This document shows, piece after piece, positions 7,192 to 17,100 of a DNA stretch of 22,389 bases. A program made the translations under genes and the position numbers. The notes below the pieces were generated by a model, which ran no database searches, was not told where the DNA came from, and saw nothing but the letters and a program-made list of their open reading frames with translations. Numbering within the stretch: position 1 is the stretch's first letter; every line of letters begins with the position of its first letter. Origin of the DNA: Streptococcaceae bacterium (GTDB lineage Bacteria > Bacillota > Bacilli > Lactobacillales > Streptococcaceae); assembly GCA_902836505.1 (NCBI GenBank), contig CADFQU010000001.1, positions 1 through 22,389 on the forward strand, read 5' to 3'.

Positions 7192-9621
7192 CTAGTCAAT
7201 CGTGAAATTAAGCTGACCAGACTTGACACCTACCTTGAGGGTTTGCCCTTCAGCCACTTCTCCTCTCAAGAGGATCTCTGCCAAGTAGTCTTCCACCTGG
7301 GTCTGAATGGTTCGGCGCAAAGGACGTGCTCCCATCTCTGGATCATATCCGTGAGTCGCCAGCCATTTGAGGGCAGACGCTTGGAATTTCAGAGTAATGC
7401 CCTTCTCTGCTAGAGATTGAATCAATGGTTTGACCATAATCTTGACAATCTCATGCATTTGGTCACTGGTCAAGCTATGGAAGACAACCTTCTCATCAAT
7501 CCGGTTGATAAACTCTGGTCGATAGGTTTTTTTCAACTCTTCAAAGATGCGTTTCTCCATATTGGCTTGGTCAAAGCGAATATCCTTGGCTCCAAAACCA
7601 ACTGTCTTATCATCTCGTAAAGCGGTAGCTCCCAAGTTTGACGTCATGATAATAATCGTATTGGAGAAATCTACCTTGCGTCCCTTGCTATCAGTTAAGA
7701 CCCCATCATCCAAGACTTGCAAGAGAACGTTAAAGATATCCGGATGGGCTTTTTCCACCTCATCAAACAAGAGGACTGAATAAGGTTTGTTGCGGACTTT
7801 TTCCGTCAACTCGCCCCCTTCTTCATAACCGACATAGCCTGGAGGAGCTCCGTTGAGACGACTGGCCGCGAATTTTTCCATGTACTCACTCATGTCAAAG
7901 CGGATCAAAGCAGACTCATCATCAAAGAGGACTTCTGCAAGGGCCTTGGCTAGCTCGGTTTTCCCGACTCCTGTCGGACCGAGGAAGAGGAAGGAACCGA
8001 TTGGTCGCTTGTGGGACCGGATTCCAGACTGATTGCGGCGAATCGCTCGGCTGATACTTGAGACGGCCTGATCCTGACCGATCACGCGCTTATGAAGTTC
8101 CGCTTCTAATTCCAGGTATTTCTTAGCCGCTGTTTGGGTGAGTTTCTCCACAGGAATGCCTGACAATTGACTGAGCGTCTTCAGGATATCCTCTTCCTTG
8201 ACTTCTAGCTGGTAGCCTTTTGGACTGGCGTCTTCTTTTAGCAACTGAGCAACTTTCTTCCACTGTCCCTTGAGCAAGGCCTGGTCGGCAGCTGTCAAAT
8301 CAGACTGAAGACCCGCTTGAGGTCCCTTATTTTGCACGGTCGCTGCCGCCTCATCCAAAAGATCAATGGCTGAGTCTGGCAAGAGGCGACTGGTCAAATA
8401 ACGATTGGCATAGACAACAGCTGTCTCAATCGCTGCATCCGTGATATGGACGCGGTGGTGACGCTCATAGGTCTTCTTAAGCCCTTGCAAAATAGCGATG
8501 CTATCTGCAACAGATGGTTGCTCAATCAAAACCTTGGCAAAGCGTCGTGACAGAGCAGCGTCTTTTTCAATATGTTTTTGGTATTCTTCTTGCGTAGTCG
8601 CTCCTACGGTCCGTAAGGTTCCACGGGCCAAGGCTGGCTTCAAGATATTGGCCGCATCCAAGGTGGAGTCAATCCCTGATCCAGATCCCATAATGGTATG
8701 GAGCTCATCGATGAAGAGAATGACATGGCCATCTTCTTCAATGTCATTTATGATGTTGTTCATCCGCTCTTCAAAATCCCCACGGAATCGCGTCCCTGCG
8801 ACAACATTCATCAAGTCCAACTCTAAGACCCGCATCTTAGCCAGCTCCGTTGGGACATCGCCGCTGGCAATCCGTTGAGCCAAGCCCAAAGCCAGAGCAG
8901 TCTTTCCGACACCGGCATCTCCAACGAGGACTGGATTGTTTTTTGTTTTGCGGCTCAAAATCTGAATCATCCGCGAGATCTCTTGACCCCGGCCAATCAC
9001 CGGTTCCAAACTGCCATTGCGAGCCATTTCTGTCAGATCTCGGGTATAATCTTCCAAACCACCACTAGTAGAGGCCGGCATGCCCATCATATTTCCCATG
9101 GTTTGACGATTTGGTTGCTGGGACCGATAGAGAGAACGGATAGCCTTGACAGCTTCCTTGTCCCAACCTGCTCGTTGTTCCAAACTCTTACGAAGTTCGA
9201 CGATTTTAATGCCATCTTCCTGATCATCATAGCGGAAGCCAACATACTCCAATACTTGAGAAGCTAAGGTTCCCCGCTCTAGTAAGAGCGCCAAGAGGAC
9301 ATGCTCTGTTCCAAGACTTTTGGCATGGACTGCCTGGGCAATCTCTTGGGAACGGTTCATGATTTCTTCTACACGGAAAGAAAAAGGAAATACCTCATAG
9401 CGACCATCCCGTTGGTAGACTTGGCCCGTGATGTGCTCAGCTGCATCTTGAAAATCATCAATCTGCATAGGATAGTCACTCAAGACGGAACCAGCTACAC
9501 TATAGGGGTTATTTGCTAGGGCCACTAGGATATGCCAGGTATCTAGGGTTTGGGAATCAAAATGACCCGCCAAGATTTGAGCGGCTTCAATCGTTTCTAA
9601 TAGGGCTTTTGAATAGTTCAT
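7192..9621 (-). CDS. clpC: ClpC-type AAA+ unfoldase, ATPase subunit of the Clp protease
   Basis: ClpC unfolds damaged or adaptor-delivered proteins and threads them into ClpP. The 809-residue protein has the N-terminal Clp-N double repeat (residues 1-140), a first AAA+ domain with Walker A GDAGVGKT at 234-241 and Walker B VILFIDE, a short middle region, and a second AAA+ domain with Walker A GPTGVGKT at 548-555 and Walker B VLLFDE. A TVGFG loop in the second domain fits the ClpP-docking motif. The open frame extends 26 codons upstream, but ATG 9621 gives the normal N-terminus (MNYSKALLETIEAAQ). Its Shine-Dalgarno is weak (AAAGGGA about 14 nt before), suggesting coupling to ctsR, whose stop lies 7 nt upstream. 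Repression by CtsR is expected. Confidence 0.95.
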   Translation of the reverse strand: MNYSKALLETIEAAQILAGHFDSQTLDTWHILVALANNPYSVAGSVLSDYPMQIDDFQDAAEHITGQVYQRDGRYEVFPFSFRVEEIMNRSQEIAQAVHAKSLGTEHVLLALLLERGTLASQVLEYVGFRYDDQEDGIKIVELRKSLEQRAGWDKEAVKAIRSLYRSQQPNRQTMGNMMGMPASTSGGLEDYTRDLTEMARNGSLEPVIGRGQEISRMIQILSRKTKNNPVLVGDAGVGKTALALGLAQRIASGDVPTELAKMRVLELDLMNVVAGTRFRGDFEERMNNIINDIEEDGHVILFIDELHTIMGSGSGIDSTLDAANILKPALARGTLRTVGATTQEEYQKHIEKDAALSRRFAKVLIEQPSVADSIAILQGLKKTYERHHRVHITDAAIETAVVYANRYLTSRLLPDSAIDLLDEAAATVQNKGPQAGLQSDLTAADQALLKGQWKKVAQLLKEDASPKGYQLEVKEEDILKTLSQLSGIPVEKLTQTAAKKYLELEAELHKRVIGQDQAVSSISRAIRRNQSGIRSHKRPIGSFLFLGPTGVGKTELAKALAEVLFDDESALIRFDMSEYMEKFAASRLNGAPPGYVGYEEGGELTEKVRNKPYSVLLFDEVEKAHPDIFNVLLQVLDDGVLTDSKGRKVDFSNTIIIMTSNLGATALRDDKTVGFGAKDIRFDQANMEKRIFEELKKTYRPEFINRIDEKVVFHSLTSDQMHEIVKIMVKPLIQSLAEKGITLKFQASALKWLATHGYDPEMGARPLRRTIQTQVEDYLAEILLRGEVAEGQTLKVGVKSGQLNFTID

Positions 9622-9628
9622 AAGGAGA

Positions 9629-10087
9629 TTACATTCCCTTTCTATCGACTTGTTGGATGATTTTTCGTAGGATATTGGCTCGTAAGCGATGGGCTTCATT
9701 TCCCAGAACCTCGTCTGTTGTCATCGCTGACAAGAGCTCTGCCTCTCTCTTTGTAAGGAGTTTTTCTTCAAATAGCATCTGGAGGATATCACAAAATACA
9801 GTCTGACTGATCTGTTCTCCAATGCTTGCGCCAAGCTCTTTTAGCATCTGGTGTTGGTCTGAAAATTGAATCTTGCCAATCCGGATATACCCTCCGCCTC
9901 CACGCTTGCTCTCTACAATGTAGCCTCGACTTTCGGTAAAGCGGGTCTTGATCACATAATTGATTTGACTAGGAACAACTTGGAAAACATCCGCTAATTC
10001 GCTTCTCTTGAGCTCTGCGATTCCTGCTTGAGCCAGTAGCGACTTGATATAGGCCTCGATACTATCTGATGTATTTTTACTTGCCAT
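9629..10087 (-). CDS. ctsR: Transcriptional repressor of class III stress genes CtsR
   Basis: CtsR is a dimeric repressor that senses heat directly and releases clp genes when warmed. The 152-residue product has the family's N-terminal winged helix-turn-helix with the glycine-rich wing SKRGGGGYIRI near residues 60-70, and a helical C-terminal domain that in other Firmicutes is the target of McsB or ClpC control. The start at ATG 10087 (MASKNTSDSIEAYIK) has AAGGAG just upstream; the frame is open 24 nt further. It is the first gene of the clpC operon, and a CtsR-box lies in its own promoter, so it is autoregulated. Confidence 0.95.
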   Translation of the reverse strand: MASKNTSDSIEAYIKSLLAQAGIAELKRSELADVFQVVPSQINYVIKTRFTESRGYIVESKRGGGGYIRIGKIQFSDQHQMLKELGASIGEQISQTVFCDILQMLFEEKLLTKREAELLSAMTTDEVLGNEAHRLRANILRKIIQQVDRKGM

Positions 10088-10170
10088 GATGCTCCTTTCT
10101 GATGGTTTCATTCTAGATGAGCTCTCTGCTTCAGAGGATAAAAAATGGTCTCATCATCCATGATGTCATT

Positions 10171-10193
10171 ATTGACCTTATCTGACTATTATA
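10171..10193 (-). promoter_or_regulatory. CtsR operator and -10 box of the ctsR operon
   Basis: On the minus strand a TATAAT -10 box (10188-10193) is followed at once by AGTCAGA-TAA-GGTCAAT (10171-10187). This matches the CtsR tandem heptad (A/G)GTCAAA-nAn-(A/G)GTCAAA with one mismatch per heptad. Bound CtsR would cover the transcription start. No strong -35 hexamer is visible. Confidence 0.8.
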
Positions 10194-10267
10194 CAATTTT
10201 TACGCCTGTAAATAAAGCAAAGACTACGTCCAGATGGAATCTGAATCCCCCTTACTTGGAGCCAGAA

Positions 10268-10293
10268 AAGAGGCTAGCTATTGCTAACCTCTT
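10268..10293 (-). terminator. Terminator of the glycosidase operon
   Basis: A hairpin AAGAGG(C)TAGC / GCTA(A)CCTCTT with a 4-nt loop, with one wobble-type mismatch, lies 12 nt after the fucosidase stop. On the minus strand it is followed by TTTTC. It has only a short T run, so it is a probable but not ideal terminator. Confidence 0.7.
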
Positions 10294-10305
10294 ATAGAAG
10301 GGACA

Positions 10306-13300
10306 TTAGGATTTCCGACGAGCGAATTTTACTCTTCCGCCTAAGAAGCTTAAGCCGAAAAGTCCGATCCAGGCTAAGAAACTTGCCTTCTCTGACCCTG
10401 TCTGTGGCAGTTTTTCTTGGGGCGGCACAGGGTCCGGAGTTACGGCTTCTACCACAGGAGAAAGAGGAGTTTCTTTCGAAGCCGTCGGTGTCAACAGCCG
10501 AGAAATTTCACTTTCTTTTTTATCTTCTGGTGGAAGGAGCGGTTTCGTTTCTTGTGAGTCTTCACTTGGACTTGTTGGTAGTGGAACATCCGGAATAATA
10601 GGAGCTTCTTCCGATTCCTTCGTCCCGACTTCTGTGATCTGGTCCTGGGCCTCCACTTCGACAAAAGCATCGACTTCTGTCCGAATTTCTTTGCCTTCTT
10701 TTTGTCGGACCTCGATCAATTTCAGCCGGCGTCCGACCTTCCCAGATTGAAGGATCCGGCTTTCGCCCTTGGCCAAGTCCTTGTTCTCACGCGTTTGACT
10801 TTCAAATGGAATCTCTTCCGCTTCTATGAGCAGTTCTGACTTTTCAAGAATCAAATCCCGAACACCTTCGTCTGGGCGTGTCTGCGTCAGCGGTTCATAA
10901 TTGTGATCATCTTTTAAGATGGTCTCAAGGGCTTCCACTTGATTCGCTGCAGCAACCAAATCTGGTCGCTCTTGATTCAACAACTGAGTCAATTCCGTCA
11001 ATTGATGTTGAACAGTCGGTTTGAAGTCTGCTTTCAAGCGATCGAGAGAAGTAGCCTTGATCTTTTCTACTCCTTTTCTGATGATCTGTTGCAACTCCTC
11101 CTGACTGAGCAACTGGCTATCTTTCCCTGATAGAATAAATCGGTCTACCTGGATAGCTCTGGATGACTGAGGATCATTGAGGGCTGGATCTAGGTGTAAG
11201 CGTAGCTGGTGGTAGCCTTTTGCTAGACCTTGCAGATTGACCAAACTCTGGTCGAGCTTGCGTTGATCTCCGTAGCCGCTGAAATAATGATCGCCTTCGA
11301 TCTCATAATCATGGCCGCGACCTTCTTCGAAGGCCATTTCTTTTCCATCCAGAGTGACGCTGTAGAGACCATGACTTGGGTCGACCACTCCTCGAACCTC
11401 CACACCTGTGCCCTTAAAGGTAATAGTCACTTCAATGTGTTTCTTGCCTTCCTCATCGGTCACTTGGTTAAAGCTCGACCAAGATTCTGTACCATTTGAG
11501 AAGTTTGGATTGTCTGTCTCGTGGTGCCAGCCCTCACTGTAATGCAGTTTTGGATCTTGGTCATCTACTTCTTTGCGATTTTCTGGAAGTAGGTCCTCGT
11601 TCATCACTTGGACTGTCAGTTCTGGAATAAAGCCGACCAGACTTCCTTGATCCGGATGTACCAATTTGACCTTAAAGTCATAGACATCGGTCGCCTTGCC
11701 TGCAAAATCAAGGGTTGGGACTTGGACTGTTTTTTCTGTCTCTCCGTCTGCGAACTCAAGGGTAACATTGGTATCTTTGTAGACCTTGCCATGAACCCCT
11801 GTTCCTGGTTCTGTGATTAATTTAAGACGGGCACTTCCTTTAGAGCCACCTTTTCTCTTGACGACGATTTGCGCTGGCTCTCCTTTTTTAACAGCTAAGG
11901 TTGGCTGAGCAAACTCAAAAAGGCCTTTTTCTTGATTATTGAGGGCATAAATTCCTTCCGTTGCGATCGCATCTCCCTTGCTATTGACTAAGGTCAAGGT
12001 GTGGGACCCTGCTTTCAAATCCGGTGTTTCATAAACCTTTTGGCTGCGTTTGCGAGTTGGACTTTGGGTATTGACCGTCGCTAGTTTTTGCCCATCTACA
12101 TAGACATCCATCTCCCCATGACCTGGGTCTACAGTTGCGACCACATAGGCCTTGGTCCCTTCGAATTGATAGGTTGCAGAAGCTCCCGCTTCCTTGGTCC
12201 ACATAGAGGTGCCTCGGACGCCTTCTCCCTCTTCATTCCATTGGCTATTGGCCCGGTCAGCTGTTCGATCGGAATGATAGGCCAAACCAAGCGGATAGCC
12301 ATCCGTTTCTTCAATGCTAGCTGGCGTCTTATAGACAGAGACGCCGTTCAAGATTGGAGTGGCCTGGGCATCGGTGATGGACACCCGGAGGTAGCGACTA
12401 TCAACTGGTTGGCCTTTAATCAAACGGCGGTATCCAACGGTTGACCCAGCCCCAAAAGGAACCCATTGACCATTCACCGCTACATCGATGGTGAAACCGG
12501 AAATCCGTTGGCCTTTCTCGATGGTTTCTTTGAGCTCTACCACATCAAAGTGTTGCTCTTTCCCAAGGTCGAGGATAAAAGATCCGGTCTTGGCATCATC
12601 GGCAGGTGCCCAACTGGTCTTCTCATCTCCATCAGTCAAATGGCTAGCTGCGTAATGCGAATTGCGCCGTGTCGAGTCAGCTTCTACCAAAGCGCCCGCT
12701 GCATAGTCTACACTGTAGAGTTGGTCTAAGGTCTGGCGGAATTCTTTCAAACGGGCCACATCGGCATCCGCAAACTTCCCATCTTGATTGGGTGGAATAT
12801 TGAGCAAGAGTGGCGTCCCACGACCGACGGATTTGAAGTAAATGTCCATCAATTCACGCAGGGACTTAGGCTCTTGATTGTCATGGTAGAACCAGCCGGA
12901 GCGAATGGAAACATCGGCTTCCCCTACTGAGTATTGCTTCCCTTCTGGATCCCCATGGTTGAGATAGCTATTAGATGGATTGTTGCGAATCTTATCCGGA
13001 TTGACCTTATGCCAAACTGGATCTCCAGCAATCCCCTTTTCATTTCCTATCCAACGAACATTGGTCGGCTCCGCTGAGAAGATAGCAATATCCCCTTGGG
13101 CCTTACGGATGGCGTCAAACCACTTATCGAAGGTATAGGTTACTTTTTGAGCCCCATCGCCACGCGCTCCATCCATCCAGACTTCAACGAATTTGCCCTT
13201 GTTTCCATATTTTGGATCTTCAAGGATTTCTTTGAGCTGGTTGAGATAGTATTCGTTGTATTGATCCTCTGTATCCACATGGTAGAGCGGGCTGTGAGCA

Positions 13301-13995
13301 TCCCAAGGAGAGAGGTAGACCCCCATGTCCATGTCATACTTGCTGGCAGAAGCAGAAACCTCGGCTAGGACATCGCCTTTTCCTTCCTTCCAACCACTTT
13401 TGGCAATGGTATGGTCGGTGTATTTAGAAGGGTACAAGAGGAAACCATCGTGGTGCTTGACGACCATAATAGTCCGTTTGAAGCCAGCGTCTTTCAGGGT
13501 TTTGATCCACTGATCGGTGTCCAGATGCTCTGGATAGAAATAATAAGGGTCTTCTTGCCCATCTCCCCACTCACGATCGTAGTAGGTATTCATCCCAAAG
13601 TGGATGAAGGCTGCCAGTTCTTCGCGGTGGTATTGCATTTGGGCCTTGCTCGGAAGGGGACCGTAGTCTGCAATCTCAGGCTCCTCATCTGCAGTAGCTA
13701 CTGGTTGGGTTACTTCTGTCCCTTGGCTGACTGCTCGGCTTTCTTTCTCACTCGTTGCGGGTGAAGAATGTTCTGATTCTTCTTGGTGATCTTTCACAGT
13801 TTTTTCCTCCTCCCCTTGATGCTCGACATCACTTGTGTCGACTCGTTCTTCACGAGTCTCACTCCTCTCAGCTTGTTCCTCTGCATAACTGGTAGTGACT
13901 CCTAAAAAACAAGTCGCTACGACTACAGAGCAAACCCCTACTGAGAGTTTGCGAATGCCAAATCGATTTCTCTTATCAAATAATCTTTTTCCCAT
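10306..13995 (-). CDS. Wall-anchored GH29 alpha-L-fucosidase with multiple binding modules
   Basis: The 1229-residue surface enzyme should remove terminal alpha-linked fucose from host glycans. It starts with a YSIRK-type signal (NRFGIRKLSVGVCSVV), then a charged linker to about residue 110, then a GH29 catalytic barrel (about 115-425). Asp275 in EVWMDGARG is the probable nucleophile and Glu319 in WIGNEKG the probable acid/base. Their 44-residue spacing fits the 1,3/1,4-fucosidase subfamily. An F5/8-type C (CBM32-like) domain follows at about 435-555, then two related beta-sandwich modules flanking a Calx-beta-like region, a helical FIVAR-like stretch (about 980-1030) and a G5-like module (about 1039-1128). 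It ends with LPQTG at 1196-1200, a hydrophobic segment and a basic tail for sortase anchoring. The start at ATG 13995 has AAAGGA upstream. It lies 106 nt downstream of the beta-galactosidase gene with no obvious promoter between. Confidence 0.9.
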   Translation of the reverse strand: MGKRLFDKRNRFGIRKLSVGVCSVVVATCFLGVTTSYAEEQAERSETREERVDTSDVEHQGEEEKTVKDHQEESEHSSPATSEKESRAVSQGTEVTQPVATADEEPEIADYGPLPSKAQMQYHREELAAFIHFGMNTYYDREWGDGQEDPYYFYPEHLDTDQWIKTLKDAGFKRTIMVVKHHDGFLLYPSKYTDHTIAKSGWKEGKGDVLAEVSASASKYDMDMGVYLSPWDAHSPLYHVDTEDQYNEYYLNQLKEILEDPKYGNKGKFVEVWMDGARGDGAQKVTYTFDKWFDAIRKAQGDIAIFSAEPTNVRWIGNEKGIAGDPVWHKVNPDKIRNNPSNSYLNHGDPEGKQYSVGEADVSIRSGWFYHDNQEPKSLRELMDIYFKSVGRGTPLLLNIPPNQDGKFADADVARLKEFRQTLDQLYSVDYAAGALVEADSTRRNSHYAASHLTDGDEKTSWAPADDAKTGSFILDLGKEQHFDVVELKETIEKGQRISGFTIDVAVNGQWVPFGAGSTVGYRRLIKGQPVDSRYLRVSITDAQATPILNGVSVYKTPASIEETDGYPLGLAYHSDRTADRANSQWNEEGEGVRGTSMWTKEAGASATYQFEGTKAYVVATVDPGHGEMDVYVDGQKLATVNTQSPTRKRSQKVYETPDLKAGSHTLTLVNSKGDAIATEGIYALNNQEKGLFEFAQPTLAVKKGEPAQIVVKRKGGSKGSARLKLITEPGTGVHGKVYKDTNVTLEFADGETEKTVQVPTLDFAGKATDVYDFKVKLVHPDQGSLVGFIPELTVQVMNEDLLPENRKEVDDQDPKLHYSEGWHHETDNPNFSNGTESWSSFNQVTDEEGKKHIEVTITFKGTGVEVRGVVDPSHGLYSVTLDGKEMAFEEGRGHDYEIEGDHYFSGYGDQRKLDQSLVNLQGLAKGYHQLRLHLDPALNDPQSSRAIQVDRFILSGKDSQLLSQEELQQIIRKGVEKIKATSLDRLKADFKPTVQHQLTELTQLLNQERPDLVAAANQVEALETILKDDHNYEPLTQTRPDEGVRDLILEKSELLIEAEEIPFESQTRENKDLAKGESRILQSGKVGRRLKLIEVRQKEGKEIRTEVDAFVEVEAQDQITEVGTKESEEAPIIPDVPLPTSPSEDSQETKPLLPPEDKKESEISRLLTPTASKETPLSPVVEAVTPDPVPPQEKLPQTGSEKASFLAWIGLFGLSFLGGRVKFARRKS

Positions 13996-14015
13996 ATTCC
14001 ATTCCTTTATGTCAT

Positions 14016-14061
14016 CAGGTAAAGAGGGTGGAGACTTTCCCCATCCTCTTTCTGTTACCTG
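14016..14061 (-). promoter_or_regulatory. Strong hairpin between the galactosidase and fucosidase genes
   Basis: CAGGT (14016-14020) pairs with ACCTG (14057-14061), and AAAGAGG (14021-14027) with CCTCTTT (14045-14051). Further pairing extends to a small loop, with a 5-nt bulge on one side. On the minus strand no T run follows, so it is not an intrinsic terminator. It ends about 20 nt before the fucosidase start and could be an RNA-processing or stability element, or influence ribosome loading. Confidence 0.55.
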
Positions 14062-14082
14062 TGATCTTTTCACCGTATGTTT

Positions 14083-14104
14083 GCTGGTTTATCCAGCTTT
14101 TTTA
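14083..14104 (+). terminator. Plus-strand-oriented hairpin with T run at the 3' end of the galactosidase gene
   Basis: GCTGG (14083-14087) and CCAGC (14093-14097) form a hairpin followed on the plus strand by TTTTTTATTT. The T run is on the strand antisense to the neighbouring genes, so the terminator form would stop antisense transcription. On the coding strand it is only a small hairpin just after the stop codon. Confidence 0.4.
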
Positions 14105-17100
14105 TTTGGCCTTATCGGCTCTTTTTTTCTTATCATCCAGCACAGCACCGGCAAGTCCTGCTGCTAGGAGACCTGCAACGAGGCTTGCGACGCTTTCTTC
14201 TGATCCTGTATGTGGCAAGGAAGTTTGCTCAGAAGTCGTAGCTACTTCCCCCCCTTCCTCATGTGAGTCTGAGACAGCTGAAGAAGATGGTGTTTGACGA
14301 CTTGCAAGGGCCTCCTTGGTTCCTACTTCAATGATTTCAGCTACAGCTTCTGACTCAACTAGACTGTCGAGCACTGTACGAATCTCAACACCGTTTTCTT
14401 GCGAAACTTGTACAAAATGAAGCTGACGACCTTTGAGTCCTGCTTGAACCACTCTCTTTTCGCCTTTCGGCAACTGATCGTTTGGACGCTCTTGGTGGGC
14501 AAATCCAAGCTCTTCTGCCTCAATGACGAGTTCTGGTTTACTGTGAACCAAGTTCTTCACGCCTTCTTCAGGAACGGCTGTACCTGGAAGGGTTGGCTTG
14601 TTGGTTGGATCTTCTGGCTGTGGCGTTGGCTTGTCACTTGGACTTTCCGCTGGAACTTCTTTGGTACCGACTTCTGTGATCTCTGCTACTGGTTCCAACT
14701 CTACAAACGCATCTACTTCCTTACGAGATTCCACTCCATTTTCTTGTGATACTTCCACCAAGCGCAATTTACGGCCTTTCTGCCCTTCTTGAACCACACG
14801 CTTCTCACCTTTCAGCAAGCTATCATTTAGACGTTCTTCACGCGCAAAATCAAGTTCCTCTGCCTCAATGATGAGTTCTGGCTTGGTATGGACCAAATTC
14901 TTCACACCTTCTTCAGGAATAGCTGAGCCTGTTGATGCTTTTGCTAGGAGTGAGATTTGATATATTTTCTCTATCTTACCATCTTCTGATACAACCTTGA
15001 CAAGGGCAGGTGCATTAGAATCTTTAGCATCAACAACTGTAACGGCTGTTCCATTCTTACCTTGTGCTGAAACTATTGGACGTTCTCCCTCATACTCTAG
15101 ATGATAATCCGTCACATCCGGATTGAACCCTTCCAACTCTTTGCCATTTACTTGGATAGAGACATCTGTTGTTGCATTAGGTTCTTCAGTTGGAGCATAG
15201 GCACTCAATTCAACGATTCCAATTCCTTTTAGATTTTCATCACGGACCATTCTTAAACGGATGGCTTTGGTTCTGGTTTCATTGAAGCTGAGGTTAGAGA
15301 TATAACCAGGCTCAAAGGCATAATCCAAGCTATAAGGAATTTCTTCCCAGTTAGAGGCTTGGTTAAATGGATGTTCTGGAAGTTTTTTCAGATTGCCATA
15401 ATCATCTGGAACATCAAAGTCTGGACCAATATAGCGTTCAAGAACCGTCTTGGTTGGCAAGCCTGTTTCCTGATCTGCAAAGAAGTCGACTGCTACTTTA
15501 TTGACTAAACGCTCTGTTACTTGACCATTTTTCTTGAAGATGAGACCGGCAAACACTTCTGTTTGATCTGGTTCTCTCTTCCAGTTGGTCCAACGATAGT
15601 ACTCGTTGTAGCCACCATCATTGATGTAATCGATATAGTAGATTTGGTTTGGATCGAGATCATTGGTTTCACTGGCAAAGGCTCTGGTATCCTCTGCATT
15701 GTAGTCACGGTTCACAGAGAGGATTTCTCCTGTCTTTTCTGACACTCGGACGGTCAGCTGAGCCGTCAGATCATAGCCAATGACTTTTCCTTCTAGCGTG
15801 AAGCTGCCTTCATGAGAAAGGGCATCAGCTGGTACAGCTTGCCAGTCTACCGTCAGTTCTTTGCGATCATAGCCTGTATCCCCTTTGAAGTAGACGCCTA
15901 CTGTAGATGGTAAAACTAGATTTTGACCGACTTTGACAAAACGGCGACCCGCTTCCACTGCTACTGGAGCAGCTTGTTTCAGTTTTTCTGCATCGCTTGT
16001 GAGATGGAGGCGGTATTCTTGTAAGATGGTGCCATCTTCTGCTTTGTGGATGACACGGATTGGCTCACCTTCATGGACGCTTGGCACAACCGTTGCAAGG
16101 CCGTGATGGCTAGCTGTCGCTTCCACCTGAGGATAAGCCCGATCACGCGCATCGATGTAGTAATCTGTCACACTTGGGTTGACCCCTGGCAAAACCTCAC
16201 CATTGACACGAATGGTCACTTGGCTCTTTTCTTCTGCCGCAACCTTATTGGCAAATACCTGAATCTCTGAAATAGAGCTTCCACGTTTGCCTTCTGGTGT
16301 CTTCATGCGGATCCGAACCGCATAAGTGTCGACTTTATCAAAACTAAAATGATTCATCTTGCCAGCTGCTACCGGTTCTTGAACGGTGAGGTTGCTGACT
16401 TCTTTCCAGTTAGCTGGGTTGTTAAATGGATGATCTGTTTCGTCTTTGACGCGATTTGGATTGCTTGGTACTGTTGGGATTTGCTCACCCGCATAGTACT
16501 CGATCACATATTCACTCGGAGCCCCAACGCCGTGGTCTTCGTGGAAACCAACATGGAGGTTATCCACTGCACGCTTGGTCAAGATACCAGAGTCCCCAAA
16601 CAAGATACCAACAGAATCTTCCGTATTGTCACGGCCCCAGTTGGTCCAACGGTTGGCTGGAGCATCGGTAAAGGAGATGACCTTGTCATTGACCTTAGCA
16701 ACTGGATCCGCATCGTTAGAATCACTTGCAAAAGCGAGTGGCAAGACGGAGCCTGTCCATTGTTCTGCTACGTTGGCTCCCTTGACTGTGTTTGCGGAAA
16801 CACGGATATGGAGACGGGTTGGAAGGTTGGTTCCTTCTACACGACCGGAGATAACAACTTCTCCTTCTTGGGCCAAGAGTTGCGGATCTACCGCATCCCA
16901 GGCTACCTTAGCAGCATAGGTCTTACCATTGGAGTGATAGGTCCGCACGCTTTCTGGAAGTGCTGGTTTTTCACCGACTGGAGTTGTGGTGCTGACTTCT
17001 TCTACAGCGATACTGCCTTCAACTGTGACTTGGGCTTGGGCTTCTTTTTCCACACCCTCTACCTGACCTGTGACTGTAAAGCTGTGGTAATCCTTGACTT

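Noticed and set aside
9622..9699. 26-codon N-terminal extension of clpC
   Set aside because: It overlaps ctsR and would place unrelated residues before the standard ClpC N-terminus.
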